Positions 49,653 through 63,246 are shown, counted from the stretch's first letter. The stretch: DNA of 64,000 bases from Lingula anatina (GCF_001039355.2 NW_019773625.1:451864-515863); one strand, 5' to 3'. Notes: a model not told the origin generated them from the sequence alone. Numbers and translations: made by a program.

Positions 49653-52600
49653 ATGGAAAACGAAAGCACTGCCGATGCTACAACAAGGATGCGGCACCGA
49701 TTTTTGTTTGAGGAACTTGGCTTTGTTAATGAAGAGATAGTGGCGCTGAATATGGGAGCCCCTGGGGAGGCAGCTCTGGTAGACTCACAAGAAATGTTGG
49801 CTAAAGCAACCGAAAAGAAACTAGTAAATATGACCCCAGAGAAATGTTATAAAAACTCATCATCCTACTCAGTGTACTTAAAGTTTAGGAGCGATCAGCC
49901 CCTTTCCCAATGGTCTCACAATATATGAAGCAAATTAAGTCTGTCTCATAAAAAATAATAATTATAAATAAAAAATAAATTAATTATTTGGTCAATTAAT
50001 TAATTGATTGATTAAAAAACACATTTAGTGTTTGACGGAAAAAGGTAACTTAATTATTTTTAATTGGTTTTTATGATTAATGAGATAATTTGATAGCTAA
50101 GATGAGGCCAGGAACACAATTTTTTAATTAACAGAATAATTTGTAAGTTTAAACCATTTCAAATCTACATGACATCACCATATCACTCAGTTTGGTCATC
50201 TGCATGGTGATGGGCAGTCCTGTTTTTAGTGTGTGTTGGAAGACGGCCTTCCTTGTAGACCAGTATATTAATATTCCTTTTGATGCAAACTACCTTGTTT
50301 AAGGCTGTAGACCAATTTTACTGACCATCTCCTTGTCTTTCAGGCTGCCCCCAGTTCCAGGTACTTGTTCCAGTATGGTCCCAGAGTAGGAGGTGATGAT
50401 TATAGAGAAGAACTGGCCAAGTTCCTCAGCCACAATTATCAGGACTCATTAGACAGGTGAGCTGTACTAGCCCTAGAGGCTTGTTTCACAGGATACTTAT
50501 TCCAAACATTGATCTAAAATTTAAGTATGCTTCCACAAATCATAAATAGCTAGGACTTAGTCCAATCAAAATGAAACACTGCATCTAGCTACTTTATAAT
50601 AAGAAATACAGTCCTTTCTGTTAATGAAAGATAATAAAAACATTTCAGACAGTAAAAAACCTGTATACTGTCCTCATATATTTGCATACCTGTATATTTG
50701 GCATAGGGAAGACCTGGTCCTTACTGCAGGGGCAACACACGGACTATCCCTGGTCACCACCCTTTTCTTCCAACCTGGTGACACCATCTTTGTAGAGGAC
50801 CCAACCTACTTTATAGCCATTAACATGTTAAGAGAAGACTATGGAATGAATATTATATCAGGTAAAATAGTTAACTGTGGTCACATGGAGTGAGTACTGG
50901 ACTGAAGTCAGCATGAGAGATACAATTATCAGTATATCCTGATGTTCTTGCAGTTTTCTACCAGTAATGTGCAAATTATCAATCTACTGCATTATGAATT
51001 AACTCAGAAATACAGATAAGTTTTTAAAACTACAATTTTTGAGATATTTATATTCTGTAAATTATATTATCCCTTCAATGAGAGCAAATAATTTTAAGTT
51101 TTAGTTTAAGTTTTTCAGTAATCAGTTCTACCTTCCTTATAGCCATACACCAAGATAGAGATTTGAATGCACGAAACACAATCATAGTGTAAACTATATA
51201 CACACACAAAAAATGCATGTGAATTTTGTTTTTTTAATTCTTGTTGTTCTTTTAGTTCCCACTGATGAAAAAGGAACAAATGTTGAAGAGTTTGAAAAAA
51301 TATTAAAAACTGAAAAAGAGAAGCATGGCCACAAAAGGGAATTGGGTCCCAAAAGACCATTTTGGTCCATGTTGTACCTCATTCCAACATTCAACAACCC
51401 CACAGGGAGAGTAATGGCACCCGGTAAGTCAGGGACTGGTCAGGGAAGTGCTTACTTGAGGATAAGTTTGGTTCCATCCCTAAAAACAGCTTTAAGCATT
51501 ATTGAAATTATTGTGTCGACCAGCTTTTAGATTTTCACAAGATTGTTGAAAGCATTTTTAGAAAGTTTTTTTTTTAATATTGCTACATGTATGTTTTATT
51601 TAAAAAAAGAAGGTTTTGCTTTGAGAAGTGCATGGCTAGCACAATGACAAATATGTGAAGATCTGTTCATGTCCTTTCATATGCTTGAAGATCGCTGCAT
51701 GTCCCTGATCAAGCTTGCCAGAAAACACGATTTGCTACTCATGTGTGATGATGTTTATAACTTGCTGACCTATGACCCTGCAGAGCCCCCGCCACAACGC
51801 CTACTGGCCTACGACAAGAAGTATGCAACCAATGCAAGCTTTTACAACAATCTTTGCCTGCTTAATTGCTAAGTTAATGAAATTTTATCTATAGCTGACT
51901 TTTATTTAAGCTTATTTCTTGATGAAAGTCACTGCAAATGCAGCAGCCATGGCTGGTACAACAAGTTTTTTTGATTACATTTTGAGATAAATAATACAAA
52001 ATGTTTGGTGAATGTTTATTATGTTTCAGAGTGGTTTAAATTTAAAAAAGCATCCATGGACATAAGTTATGAACTTGGTCTTTATTCAGAATTTGAATTA
52101 TTACAGGACCGATCCAGATTTCCAAGGTCATGTTATTTCTAATGGGACATTTTCAAAGATCTTTGCTCCTGGGGTCCGCGTGGGTTGGATTGAGGCATCT
52201 CCACGGATAGTAAATTTACTTAAAGAAAGGTAAGATATAAGACTGTGTGAAATGACACATTTAGCTTGAAGTCAGTTGTAAAACTTGTTCATTTTTAGGT
52301 TGGAGTTGAGACTTATGATATTTGAAATTTCAAGAAAAAAATGAGGATAATTAAGAAGATGAGTGAGTAAAATATAATTAGCAATAATGATAGTGCTGAA
52401 GTAGAGATGCAAGAATGATTTTAAATAATAATATTTTATTTGGGTCAACATAATTTAAAGTGGTCTTTATTGGCCATGCATGTACATGCATCAGTCAGCC
52501 TATAATGTATATATCATATTTCATGTGTGTCATTTATCTCTTGAAAGGAGTTGTGAATTATTTGGAATGGAGAAGATAAAGTATATAATTGTGTTTTGTT

Positions 52601-53971
52601 ACAGTCACACATTACAAAGTGGAGGAGGTGTCAATCACTGTATGGCAGGTATATTGGCAGGTGCCATGGAAACGGGGATGATGTCACATCACCTAGAAAT
52701 GTTGAAGATGAAATATGCAGTAGGGAACATTTGATATATAAAAAAGAGATAAAATATTTTAAATCAAAATGCATTATGAGCATGTCTTAGCCCTGGTGCA
52801 TTTTTTTTTACTTGGGATTTTTGAAATTAGAGGTGTGCTGTCTCTTTGTTATGCTACCAATTATCACATTCACCTGTAATGACAATTAATTATGTCTTTC
52901 ATGTGATGAGCTTTGTATGTAAATGTAAGCTTTTGGATTTAGATCTAGCTCTGAAGTAAAAATTGACATTAAAAAAAGTTTGGAAACTGATTAAAATGCA
53001 TTAATAGCACTACACTACATACATAAATTGGCAAATTTATGTTTGTCATATTTTTTCAGAAAAACATGAAACAGGTGTGCAAAACATTGAAAGATAAATT
53101 GCCAAAAGGAGTCGAGTTCAGTGAACCTAAGGTAGGGATGTCCTCAATCCCCAAATTATTCAAATCTGCATTTTATTATTGACACTTGTCACTTTTGATG
53201 ACTTAGCAAACAGAAAAAATGGAAAATGTTTGGAGAATTTAAAAAAAATCAAAACATGCTGATTTGGGTCTGCTATAACTATTTTCTTCCATTTGGTCTC
53301 CACCCCCACCTCTTTGCCATGTGATTTTGTTCTTTAACTATTGACTATACCATTATGATAAAATTATTGAATCTTCAAATTTTTCACTGACACCCTGGTC
53401 TCTGATGACATTTCAGGGAGGCTATTTCATATGGCTGACACTTCCTGAGAGTGTGAATTGTGAGGAACTCGTTGAACTGTGCAAAAGGAAATACAGACTG
53501 GATTTCATGCCTGGATCATGGTTGGTCTCTTCTTAATACTTCTTATACAATTAGCAATTTTTCACATAGACTCCGCTTTAAGGAAAATTGCCTTAGTATG
53601 AAACTGAATTGACAAGGAAGTCAGTCATGTGAAAGACAACAAGGTTAAAGATGATTATTATATATTCTATTTGAAGTTCATCAATTTCAACTCCACCAGA
53701 CCAGCATCAAGGAGCATACCCATTCAGACACAAAAATATTCTTCTTCAATTGAATTCACAGGTTCCTAATTTTTTCTGTACACTTCACCCTATGTCAAGA
53801 ACTAAAGACAAAAACAGATATTTAATTCTGCTCCATTTCAGTGCGTCACCTAATGCCAACTTCAAGAACTGTGCCAGGATATCTATAAGCTACTTTGAAG
53901 AAGAGGTGCTCCTGTCTGCAGCTGACAGGTTGTGTCAGGCTATGAAAGCATACATGGAGGGGGAGAGATAA
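49653..53971 (+). CDS. PLP-dependent class I/II aminotransferase, YER152C / 2-aminoadipate type
   Basis: A fold-type I aminotransferase moves amino groups using pyridoxal phosphate; the closest named relatives I recall are yeast YER152C and microbial 2-aminoadipate transaminases. The substrate cannot be read from sequence. Exons: 49653-49823, 50344-50456, 50707-50861, 51256-51423, 51691-51820, 52107-52229, 52605-52719, 53060-53131, 53417-53520, 53842-53971; they join in frame to 426 residues. Key features: TAGATHGLSL (cofactor phosphate region), PTFNNPTG with N194, CDDVYN with D222/D223 and Y225, TFSKIFAPGVRVGW with Schiff-base K263, and CARISISY with carboxylate-binding R396. ATG at 49653 is the first in-frame start. 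No targeting peptide is evident. The exon 5 acceptor (GCTTGAAG before 51691) has a weak pyrimidine tract, but phase and family alignment support it. Confidence 0.9.
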
Positions 53972-54463
53972 GCAGTGTTGACAATGTTGACTTTGACCCC
54001 AGGTTCAGAGGGGCAGATGGAAGCTGTCCTCTGGGTCTCCTGGGAGGTGGTCAGAATTTTCAGGTTTACATTGATGAGTATTTAATTTTTCTGTTGGAAG
54101 ACGATCAAAAATAGAGGATGGATCAACAGAGGTTATTTGAAAGACTCAAAAAGTATCTCTAGATCTGCCCTGAGGTTATGGAATGACCTGAGATATGGAA
54201 CTGAACCTGAAGATTTCATTTGTCATTTTTTTATGCACTGCATAAATATTTGCTGTTGCCATATAGGTTTCAGGTAGCTGTTACAATGTGTTGTACCAGT
54301 GTTGCACAGAAGTGATTCTTGGTATTTATAGGATAAGCATTAATGATTAGTGATGATATGGGTGATGATATGAATAGAAAAATGCTAACTAAACTGTTGT
54401 TTTAGCATATTTCTGTTATTATAATGACACATACTTTATGGGTAAAACTTTACAGGATTGACA

Positions 54464-54469
54464 ATAAAA
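54464..54469 (+). terminator. Candidate poly(A) signal of the aminotransferase gene
   Basis: AATAAA lies about 490 bases after the stop codon at 53969-53971. It is the first canonical hexamer seen after the stop. Further AT-rich hexamers lie downstream near 55060. Confidence 0.45.
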
Positions 54470-57197
54470 CTATCATAGGTATATGCAAAATATATGGAAT
54501 TATTCTCCCCTTCCTGAAAAACTGTTCAATTTAATTTAATTCAATTTAATTCCCTTCACCATTTTTGAGTAACCTTTTGAAATATCTTGTCTGCTACCAA
54601 ACAGGCACAAAGACAAACCAAACCTAAAATAGATATAACCTTCTTTGATGGCAGCTGCATCTATGCATTGATGGTAAACCTGTATAAAACTTGAAAGAGG
54701 GGAATTGATTTACATGGGATCATTTACATGTTTACCATTTGAGATAAAAACTTGAAAATTTTATAAATATTGTTGAGATTTTATAAAAATTGTTGATAAC
54801 ATTTTGACAAAATGTTTTATATATTGCAAAATATATTTTTAAAATATTTTTCTGATAAGATCAAATTCTTTTAGTTTCTACAAAAAAGATTGTTAATTTT
54901 ATAACAAATGCATATCTATTTTTTGTAGATATTGATTTGTTTTTGATTCTAAGATAATGTGTGCTATATTTAAATAACATTTTGATTGTAGTAATTATTT
55001 TGCTAATAATTTTCTGTGGGCAAAAGGTTAAAGGTGTCTAAAGTATGGTTGTAAACCTAATAAATTTGACAGAATTTAAGTCTAATGTATTATTTTATTG
55101 TCTGTGAGGGAAGAGGATGCGATTCATGAAGTACATTATGAGATTATGTCTTGAATATGATTAAAAAAGTTTTGAGTTCAAATTTCTTAGTGAGAAAAAT
55201 AAAAAGATGAAACTCCAGTGCCTCAATATTTACATTTATTTAGCAACCCTTTGACAACTTTTTTAAACACAAAAATAAACCTATTTTACAAAATGGCTGT
55301 TATTAGTGAAAATGATGTACCTTGTTTTCAAAGTTTTAAAAATAGATAACCTTCTTACTAAATGCCATTTTAATAATGAACCTTTTTATGAGTGAATAAA
55401 TACAACCTCTTAAACTTCAGCTAGCACCAGATATTTCAACCTTTATAGCACGTCTGTAAAAAGAAAAACTTTTGCTTTACAGATATAACCATCGGTAGTC
55501 AAAATTCTTTCAACCAAGTACCTGACTTGACAGACAAAATATTAAATGAACCCATAACTTCTAAAGGTGTCTTTTACAATTGTGATCATGTAATCATATG
55601 AACTGGATCAAAATTACATACTATTTCATTAAAACCAAAATTTTAAAGGTGCCTCATGGTCACCCAGTCTGTCAAATTTTAAAAGGTAAAATGCATCCAT
55701 ACTACCCAGTATTCCAGGTAATGAGAATGTCCCTCCAGAATGTTCTGTCCACCATCCAGAGGACTGTCATAACTGCTTTGATCTAGAACTGTTACGATAA
55801 GTTGCAACAGGAATGCTCTCAGCAGTCATTTGATCACATTGTACGTAAAATTATGCATAATCTGTGGAACAAAATTTCCAGGCAGCTCCATGTCTTTCAA
55901 GAAAGTTTGTTTCATCTTCAAGAAGATGGTCTTATTCCACTTTGCTGTAGATGTTAACAGGAATGGTTTCAGCAGTTGCCTGAACACGGCAGTGGACATA
56001 TAATAAGTATCTACATGTACACATATCATTACACATCAATCCTACATCACAGCTCTATAAACATCAACTACTGAAGTTTAACTATATACTGTTAAACACT
56101 GCCTTAGTTATCACCAATCCTGACCAATTTCATGTAGGTTGGAAAAGAGCAAAGCCTTTGCTTTACTTGCCTAAGCCATTTGACTTCGAGTGTATCAGTT
56201 TGCTTCAAATTTTTTCATTTAAAAATTGTTCATCTCATCACAAAATCTTTCAGCACTTTTGATCCATTGTTAAGAGTGGGAACTCTGAACAGACTCTTGT
56301 GGCTTTGTGACTTTCCCCATCCTATATCTATCATCATGAGGTACACAAAAATAAAAGCATTTTATAACAGACACTACCAAACATCCTACATAAAAAATAA
56401 AAATAACAGCTGTGAAAGTGGTAGGTTTTGAGATTTAATACTAAATAAAAGCTAAGTGTGTGAGTTGTTTCTTAGGATATACAAGTATGCCTTAAATTTG
56501 TATGGTATATTATCATACCCCCCCCCCCTTTTCTTCAAAGAGCAACAAAAGGTTAATTTTCATCATCGAAAAAACATTTATACAACAACATTACAACCTG
56601 TCAATCACAACATTTTACAAATATATGTTTAAATATTGACCTACATTGGGTATCATTTTCTAACTTTAAAAACTGTTTTATAATATTTACATTGTTCTAA
56701 ATTGTTCAAATGCCCAACCTAAGTCGTTATTTACATTTTTAACTTAAAGCAATTGACCAAACCCCTCCTCAAATAAGACAGTATATAAATAAATATAACA
56801 TTTATTGCACCATCCCCCATAAGATGATTTGGGAAAACGAAAGAGATATAATAATGACTTGTATGTTAGTTCATACAATCTAATGCATTTCAAGAAAACA
56901 TTTCTTCAAGAAACTTCTCCCATTATTGCTATGCATTGCCCAATCTTCATTCAGTCAAATAATATAACAATGTGCAGTCAGAGAGTCAACGCTCAGCAGT
57001 ATAAAATCTATAAACCGATCTTAGAAACACCATTCTGTAACAGTCAACAAGTTAAAAGAAAAAAAAAATGCCTAGGGGCATCACTGAAGAGAATAATTTA
57101 GCTTTGCAAGTGTTGTTTGGTTTACTGTATCAGAACTACTATTGGGTAAAGGGGTAAAAGATGTCTGTCTCCGTTTCATGACTTTGTCTAGCAGAAC
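54470..57197. other. Convergent 3' region between aminotransferase (+) and VAMP4 (-)
   Basis: No coding exon was recognised. Minus-strand AATAAA (TTTATT on +) at 56801-56806 could end a VAMP4 3' UTR of about 400 bases; another around 55236 would give a longer one. A C run lies at about 56518-56528. The rest is AT-rich and featureless to me. Confidence 0.45.
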
Positions 57198-60100
57198 TCA
57201 ATGTTGGTGCTGTGTTGCTTTCAATATAATAGGAACTGTAATGAAAATATAAATACATATTTGTTATATATCAAATATATATATTTCCATGTTGGCAGTG
57301 CTCTGACTAATCTTTTCAAGAAGCCAAGTTATAGAATGATGAGAATTTTTCTTATATTTATCTCTGTTTCACCCGACTGCCATTGCACCTAAAGGTTTAT
57401 CAGGGTTTTTTCACCTTTTTATTTTTACTTTTGGATAAGCGTTTGGGCACAACAGCCCTTAGGTGAAATGAAGAAAATCATATAAAAAGTTCTCATTATT
57501 CTATTTTACATCTATCTACATCAAGAGAAAATCTGATATCTTTATTATTTTATTTTATTTATTTATTATAATTTTTTTTTGAAAAAGAAATTGTATATAT
57601 AGCTTTGAATTGACATTTTTTATGAATGAGCATTTCAGACAAGAAATTCAAAAGCTATGTACTTTTTCTATTCATTAAATTCAAAAATTAAAAATCCATT
57701 TAATGCTTCTCAATCAGTTTATTGATATTAGATGTGAATACCGTACTCACTGATTATGACAGCAAAGATGATCAGTATCACAATCATAACTATAATTTTC
57801 ATCTGAAATTTAAAGAACATTTTGTCAAATATATGGCAAACAGTTGCCGATTGAAAATAGTTATGAGAATTTCTTTTAAATCATCTCACATCCTGACATA
57901 TATATTTTTTGGGAAATGACAGATACTGACTTAATGATAGGGAGCATCCAGATTGAGAAGAGCCGAGTGATAGAAAGGTCGCTACATAAATATGGCAGAC
58001 CTACATGAAAGGAATACCGCTAATCCTGTAAGGGTCTCTCCATCTCTCACACGCCTCCCCACACGTCGTCCCTGCAGGGGCACAGTAATTAAATCTTGGC
58101 TCAATTCAACCGGTCGAGGGACAACACATGGTGAGGCATGTGAGAGGCGGAGAGACCATTACAGGGTTAGCGGTCTTCCTTTCATGTAAGTCAGTCATAT
58201 TTTGGTTGCGGCCTTACTAGCACTCGGCTCTACTCGACCTGAATGGTCCCATAATGTTCATCATTCTAGGCCAGTCTCCTAATTCTGATCCAAAGCAAAT
58301 ACAATATTTCATTATACAAACTCTGTATAATTTTTATCAGAAAAAAAAGAAAAGACAGTTGCCATATTGGATTACAAGGCTAAGCACTTTTGGTATTAAT
58401 GGACATTTTTCAAGACAAACTTTTTAATAATCATAAACGAAAATTATCAAACACAAGCCAAAAAACTTCATACCCTAAGCTAACGGTATGAAAGTTTTTT
58501 CGGCTTGTGTTTGATAATTTTCATTTATGATCCATCTACCAAGCTAATGAACATTTTAGCTCATAAACTTTTCAAGTTGTAAACTAGCAAAAAATGAAAA
58601 ACTGAGGTTCTGAACAATAAGGGTCAATCATATAACCTTTGTTGTAGGGGAGTGCAACCAAACTGATTTCTGGGGCATCACTTCCTAACTACGTAATGTA
58701 TCTCCTTATCTGTATACCCACCTTACAATTTTGCCACCACATGGCAGACCTGACATCTCTGGCTCTTGCTTGAAACAATCTGGAATTGCTGTTTAAGTGG
58801 TCTGCAACAGGGTACAATTAATATACAGTGTTGTATTAGAAAATAAATCCTATGACAATAAATCATATATGTGCACATATCCCTAGGCACGCATATCTCT
58901 GGACTGTAACATGGCAAGACCTTGCCATGCAGAGAGAATAAATACATGTATTTGTATCTTACATGGCACAAGCACACACTATAAAACCAAACAAACAGCA
59001 CATTCGTTCCAATATGCAGAATCAACTTTTCACCCACATACAAACAAATATGTAGGGATGGAAAGCATCTTATCTATAACCCTTCAGCACAACTTTATGA
59101 AGACAAGATCAAAGAAATTTGAATACTGTAAATTTTTAGTCACTAATTTCACATTATTTCTTTAACTCTTACAGTTTGTTTATCACATACATAAAATCCA
59201 TTTATCTTTGGTTAAAAAAGATAATCCCTTGTATATTATCATGTGCATGCCTTCAATTTTCATGGATCTACTAGTACATGTAGTAGCAAAAATTACCTGA
59301 TTTGTCCTGCAGATCTTCAAGTCTTTCTCCCCTGTCCAGTACTTTGCCTATGTTACTCTTCATCACTCCCACCACATCATCTACTTGTTCTTGAACCCTG
59401 CCAAAAATTTTTCCCAAAAATTTACTTATTGAGTGAAAATATAAAGTAGCAGAAAGTCATCTATTAGTAACTGGCTCCAAGCTCTTGTCTAAAACCACCA
59501 CAAAATGCTTACAACATTAACACTGGCAAAAGAAAATGGGTATTGTTTGGTTTTTTATAATGATTTAAAATAGCTAAAACAAAGAAGTGTAGAACCAACA
59601 TCATCTTAACACAAAAGTATGCTCTTCTTAACTCTGCAGCACCTTCTTGTAGTTGGCATAGCAGGCTAATCCTGTTAGCAAGGCAATTTACTTCACTTGT
59701 CAGACTGCCATAAGATAACACTTAAATAAGGCCACTTCCTTTCTCACAATTTCTACCCAAGGTAAATTCATTGTCTCCATGGAGATTTAAAAAAATAATG
59801 TGTTAATCAGTTTTCCTTTCTGAAAGTGATAAAGTTACATATCAACATTATATCTAGCACTGAGCCAAGCAATGCTACCCTCATAAAAACCAGCTTCTGG
59901 ACAAATGATCAAACAATGTGATCAAAATTTTGAAGATAACATTTAAAGCACTGAAAATCTTGCTTTCTTCTATTCCACAAAACCAGACCCCAATTTAAAT
60001 ATTTATGAACAAAAAGGAACTTTAGACTTTCAATACTACCAAGCAAAAACCTTTTATTCTAAATGCGTCCTACTTTGACTCCAGTAAAAATAAAACCAGC

Positions 60101-61583
60101 ATAAATCTAAATTATTAATTCTGCTTGAACATTTATCCCATATAGCAGTCTTGTAGGACAGTTTTATTTTATTTAACTGCATTCCCACCTTTGTACTTTC
60201 TCATCTTTTAAGAGCCGCCCTGGTCTTGCATTGGGGCCTCTGGAAAAAATATTTTATTTTAAAAAGGAAACATTTAACTAAAATTGTCAAACTTGTAGAT
60301 GTCAGTGTACAGATATGTGTAAATATGTATAAAGAACATTAGCAGCAAGCAGACATATTTCATTTTGAAATTGCAACACTAAATAAAAAATAATTAACAA
60401 ATTTGTAGACATGTTAATGTGTTTATATGCATTAATTTAGCAGCATGAGCAGCCAATATATTACTTCATCAAAGTAAATAATGATGATAAAATTGAAGAT
60501 TTAAGGGTGGGGAGGGTGTTTATCAACTCTATCTTTTGGGTTGCCCTTTCCCCTTTTTTCACTGTAACATCCCTAGAGCAACATGCACTTCTACCATGTG
60601 AGCTATCACCCTGTTGTCATATGTCACTGAGCCATGCGAGCTATCACCCTGACAAGTTATTATGTTGCCATTGTAAACAAATGCAAATTCCATAAAAACT
60701 CACTTAAGAAAAAAGTCTTCCTGCTCATCATCAGAGTTTTCACCCAGTAGGCTAACCTAAAACAAAGAACAACTACTTCACTCACAATATTTTTTAAGGT
60801 GCAGTTAAAACTGAATGAGCAACGTAAAAATGATACTAACTGTACACTTCTACTACTTAATGTTTTTACTCTGTCCTTTATACAAAGCATTAAAATTATA
60901 CTACACTTTTTAATATACCATACATAGTAAAAATGTCAATTTTCAGGAAATTTTGACAATTTTTTAACATAAAAGTCCAACTTGTACCAGTAATTGTGTA
61001 AATGATAAAATCATACTTTCTGGTACTTTTTTTTAACTTATAAGATTAAGCCTTGGTCAGTGCAAGCAGTCCACTAAAGTAATCAACCCAGTTACTCAAT
61101 GCTGTTCAGTGAAAGATTTAACTCTTTAAAATCCTAACAGCAGTCATAACAGCAGTCTGTGTCATGACCAAACTAGACTAAGTATAGGAATCTAGTGGCC
61201 CACAGCAGAAACAATAGCCTGTTACTTAACAAATATAAGTTATAGTGGCCCACCATCAATTTTAATGCATTTGGTGTGAGGTCAGACATAACTTTGCAAA
61301 ATACTGCATGATGCTATGAAAGAGGTTTTTCATGGTCTCTAAATAGGATGATTAAGTAGAATCATTTACCAAGACTAAATAACATCAGTTTTGTTATAAA
61401 AAGTTGTAATTTATTAAGCCAAAATTAATTTGGACTCACTGGAGCATGTACCAATATAAAAGACAGAACCGATACAGTGTATAATTCATTTTTTTTTAAA
61501 TGAATGAAAACACTTACTTTTTCAGAGTCTTTAGCTCTGGCCATGTCCGAGCTGTCAACAGTCCTCTTAAATTTAGGAGGCAT
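57198..61583 (-). CDS. VAMP4: Vesicle-associated membrane protein 4 (R-SNARE), 7 coding exons
   Basis: VAMP4 is an R-SNARE of the trans-Golgi network and endosomes that pairs with syntaxin-type Q-SNAREs to drive membrane fusion. Exons in transcript order: 61583-61518, 60756-60704, 60239-60189, 59397-59297, 58801-58722, 57802-57751, 57235-57198; 146 residues (141 in human). N-terminus MPPKFKR as in VAMP4; a di-leucine (25-26) followed by the acidic cluster ENSDDEQEDFF (28-38), the known TGN-retrieval signal; SNARE motif about 57-117, starting RVQEQVDDVVGVM, with zero-layer R79 in LDRGERL; MWWQNCK before the membrane; TM segment about 118-139 and a short lumenal tail ending ATQHQH. The C-terminal tail, encoded by a separate last exon, is longer than the vertebrate one and is less certain than the rest. 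Confidence 0.92.
57934..58255. mobile_element. Foldback/MITE-like inverted repeat in the last VAMP4 intron
   Basis: Two arms of about 140 bp (57934-58080 and 58115-58255) are inverted copies at roughly 80-85 percent by eye. Shared blocks include AGAGCCGAGTG, CTACATGAAAGGAA versus TTACATGAAAGGAA, ACCGCTAA and GGTCTCTCC. A loop of about 35 bases separates them. No open frame of element size is present, consistent with a non-autonomous element. I could not define target duplications. Confidence 0.8.
58431..58530. repeat. Near-perfect 45-bp hairpin with 10-base loop
   Basis: TCATAAACGAAAATTATCAA begins the left arm, which ends CTTCATACC. The right arm is its inverted copy ending TTTCATTTATGA, with one mismatch and two single-base indels. 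The loop is CTAAGCTAAC. It is in the same VAMP4 intron, 175 bases from the larger foldback. As RNA on either strand it would form a stable hairpin of precursor-microRNA size or larger. A tiny palindromic transposon remnant is the more likely origin. Confidence 0.85.
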
Positions 61584-62301
61584 GGTTGTGAGCCTGTGGC
61601 CTTATATAATAAATAAGGCAGCTGCTAGACCTACATGTATAACAATAATTCTTCTTTTAAACTGAGATGAACAGATTAGATCTGGGGGAATGATTACTCT
61701 GATTTCTCTGATACCTGATGCTTGGATCAGTTTAGTATGATTTTGCCATTATTTATTTATTTATTTTTATTTTGTTTTTTTTTCCAAAATTGTTACTGGG
61801 CAAAATTAGCAAACAAAATATGAATTACAATGTAAAACTAGTACAGTAGCAATCGTGCGCAGTATCTTTTATGATCATCAACTAAGCAAATGGCATCAGC
61901 TCAGCTGACAAGGCCACATGCGCTGAAAATGATTTACAGTCGAATAAAAATGAAAAATGTAATGCATAATTTATGACAAGTGACATTGTTTTTATCTGCT
62001 CCAGGTTATCGAATATTAGCTGACAGACATAGTTAATGTTTAAGCAAATCAAGCAAAGTTTAAAAAGTTAAACACAAAGTTAAATGTCATGCATTTCATA
62101 TAATTTTTTACTTCGCCACGATAACCTGAGAGACAGAATAATAATAATAAAGTAAAAAAATCGGCTTTTTGCATTTGAATATATGCAAAAAAAAAAAAAA
62201 TGAAGGGTATCATTCCTTTAGTATTCTGTGCATGTAGTGTTAATTGAAACAGACGTAAATGGAATGAAAAATAGGTAACTAACAATAAGTTCTATATTTA
62301 C

Positions 62302-62340
62302 CTGGGTCAGGAGATAAATACCTCCAGTCAAAAAAACGGA
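62302..62340 (-). other. Possible 5' non-coding exon end of VAMP4
   Basis: On the minus strand CTCCTGACCCAG is followed by the donor GTAAAT (exon edge 62302). A matching acceptor CCACAG lies ten bases before the VAMP4 start codon at 61583. Together they would form a 5' UTR intron of about 0.7 kb. The start of the exon is not defined. Confidence 0.3.
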
Positions 62341-63173
62341 AATTCGACAGCAAGAATTTCTCTAGCAAACGGAGTACAGTTAAACAGTTGGTTAGACCTA
62401 TAACGCGTGTAAATTTGAAACATCTATTTATATATCTATACTTGTAAAACACTTTTTAAATGAACTTTTACTGAGTGAGATTTTATCATAAATACTTACG
62501 AGATAGGTCTTATAAGACATTTTAAAGAAAAGAAAGAATGAAGCAAAAGTACCAAAATATGATAAAGACATGGTAAGCTACCCTGTCGTTCTTACGTTGC
62601 GCGTTATACTTTGTGGAAAATTGGGGATTTCTCGATTTCATTTCTGAGAAGTATGTAATATTGAGAAGCCAGATGCGTTTTGCGTTAGGAATAAATCCCC
62701 GGTAACGAGTAGGGTACATATGTACAGCTTTTGCGTTTAAATCATTCATATATAGTTAGATAATATTTTAAGTGCCGATGCGACTACTGATTACTGATCG
62801 CTTTTTTATGCTCTCGTGATAAAGTAAATCATTTTAAATCTGAGTCAAATACAGCATTGGCATTGCCTTAGTTGTGTTACTTACCGCAGTGCCTTGAAAG
62901 CAAAAACTGAGGCATAATAACCCACTGCCAGAATCACTGATAAATCTTTGTAAGTAAAACAAAGGTGTCGTTTTCCTAACCGAAATACAAATAACTGTAT
63001 TCTGGCGATAGGGGTTACATTAATCTTAAAACTTTGTATTCACTGTTGTACAGTCAATTTTAAGACTTTGCCTCAGGTTATGTCCTTAAAGTTACATTTG
63101 AGGTACTAACCGCCAAGACCCTATCCACTGATAATTACCTGTAGATATGTAGTGTCAGACGCAGGGTAGAATC

Positions 63174-63246
63174 AGCCAGATAGCTCAGGTGGTAGAGCAC
63201 TCGCCCTGTTAGCGAGAGGTCCCGGGTTCGATCCCTGGTCTGGCTG
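63174..63246 (+). tRNA. tRNA-like element (anticodon position reads TGT) or tRNA-derived SINE head
   Basis: A full cloverleaf can be drawn: acceptor AGCCAGA/TCTGGCT (7 bp), D stem GCTC/GAGC, anticodon stem CTCGC/GCGAG with loop CCTGTTA, variable loop AGGTC, T stem CCGGG/CCTGG with loop TTCGATC, and one discriminator base. The A box TAGCTCAGGTGG and B box GGTTCGATCCC are present, and TTTTT follows at 63251-63255. The loop has C instead of the near-universal U at position 33, which argues against a working tRNA and for a tRNA-derived SINE or pseudogene. If real it would be Thr (TGT). Confidence 0.55.
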
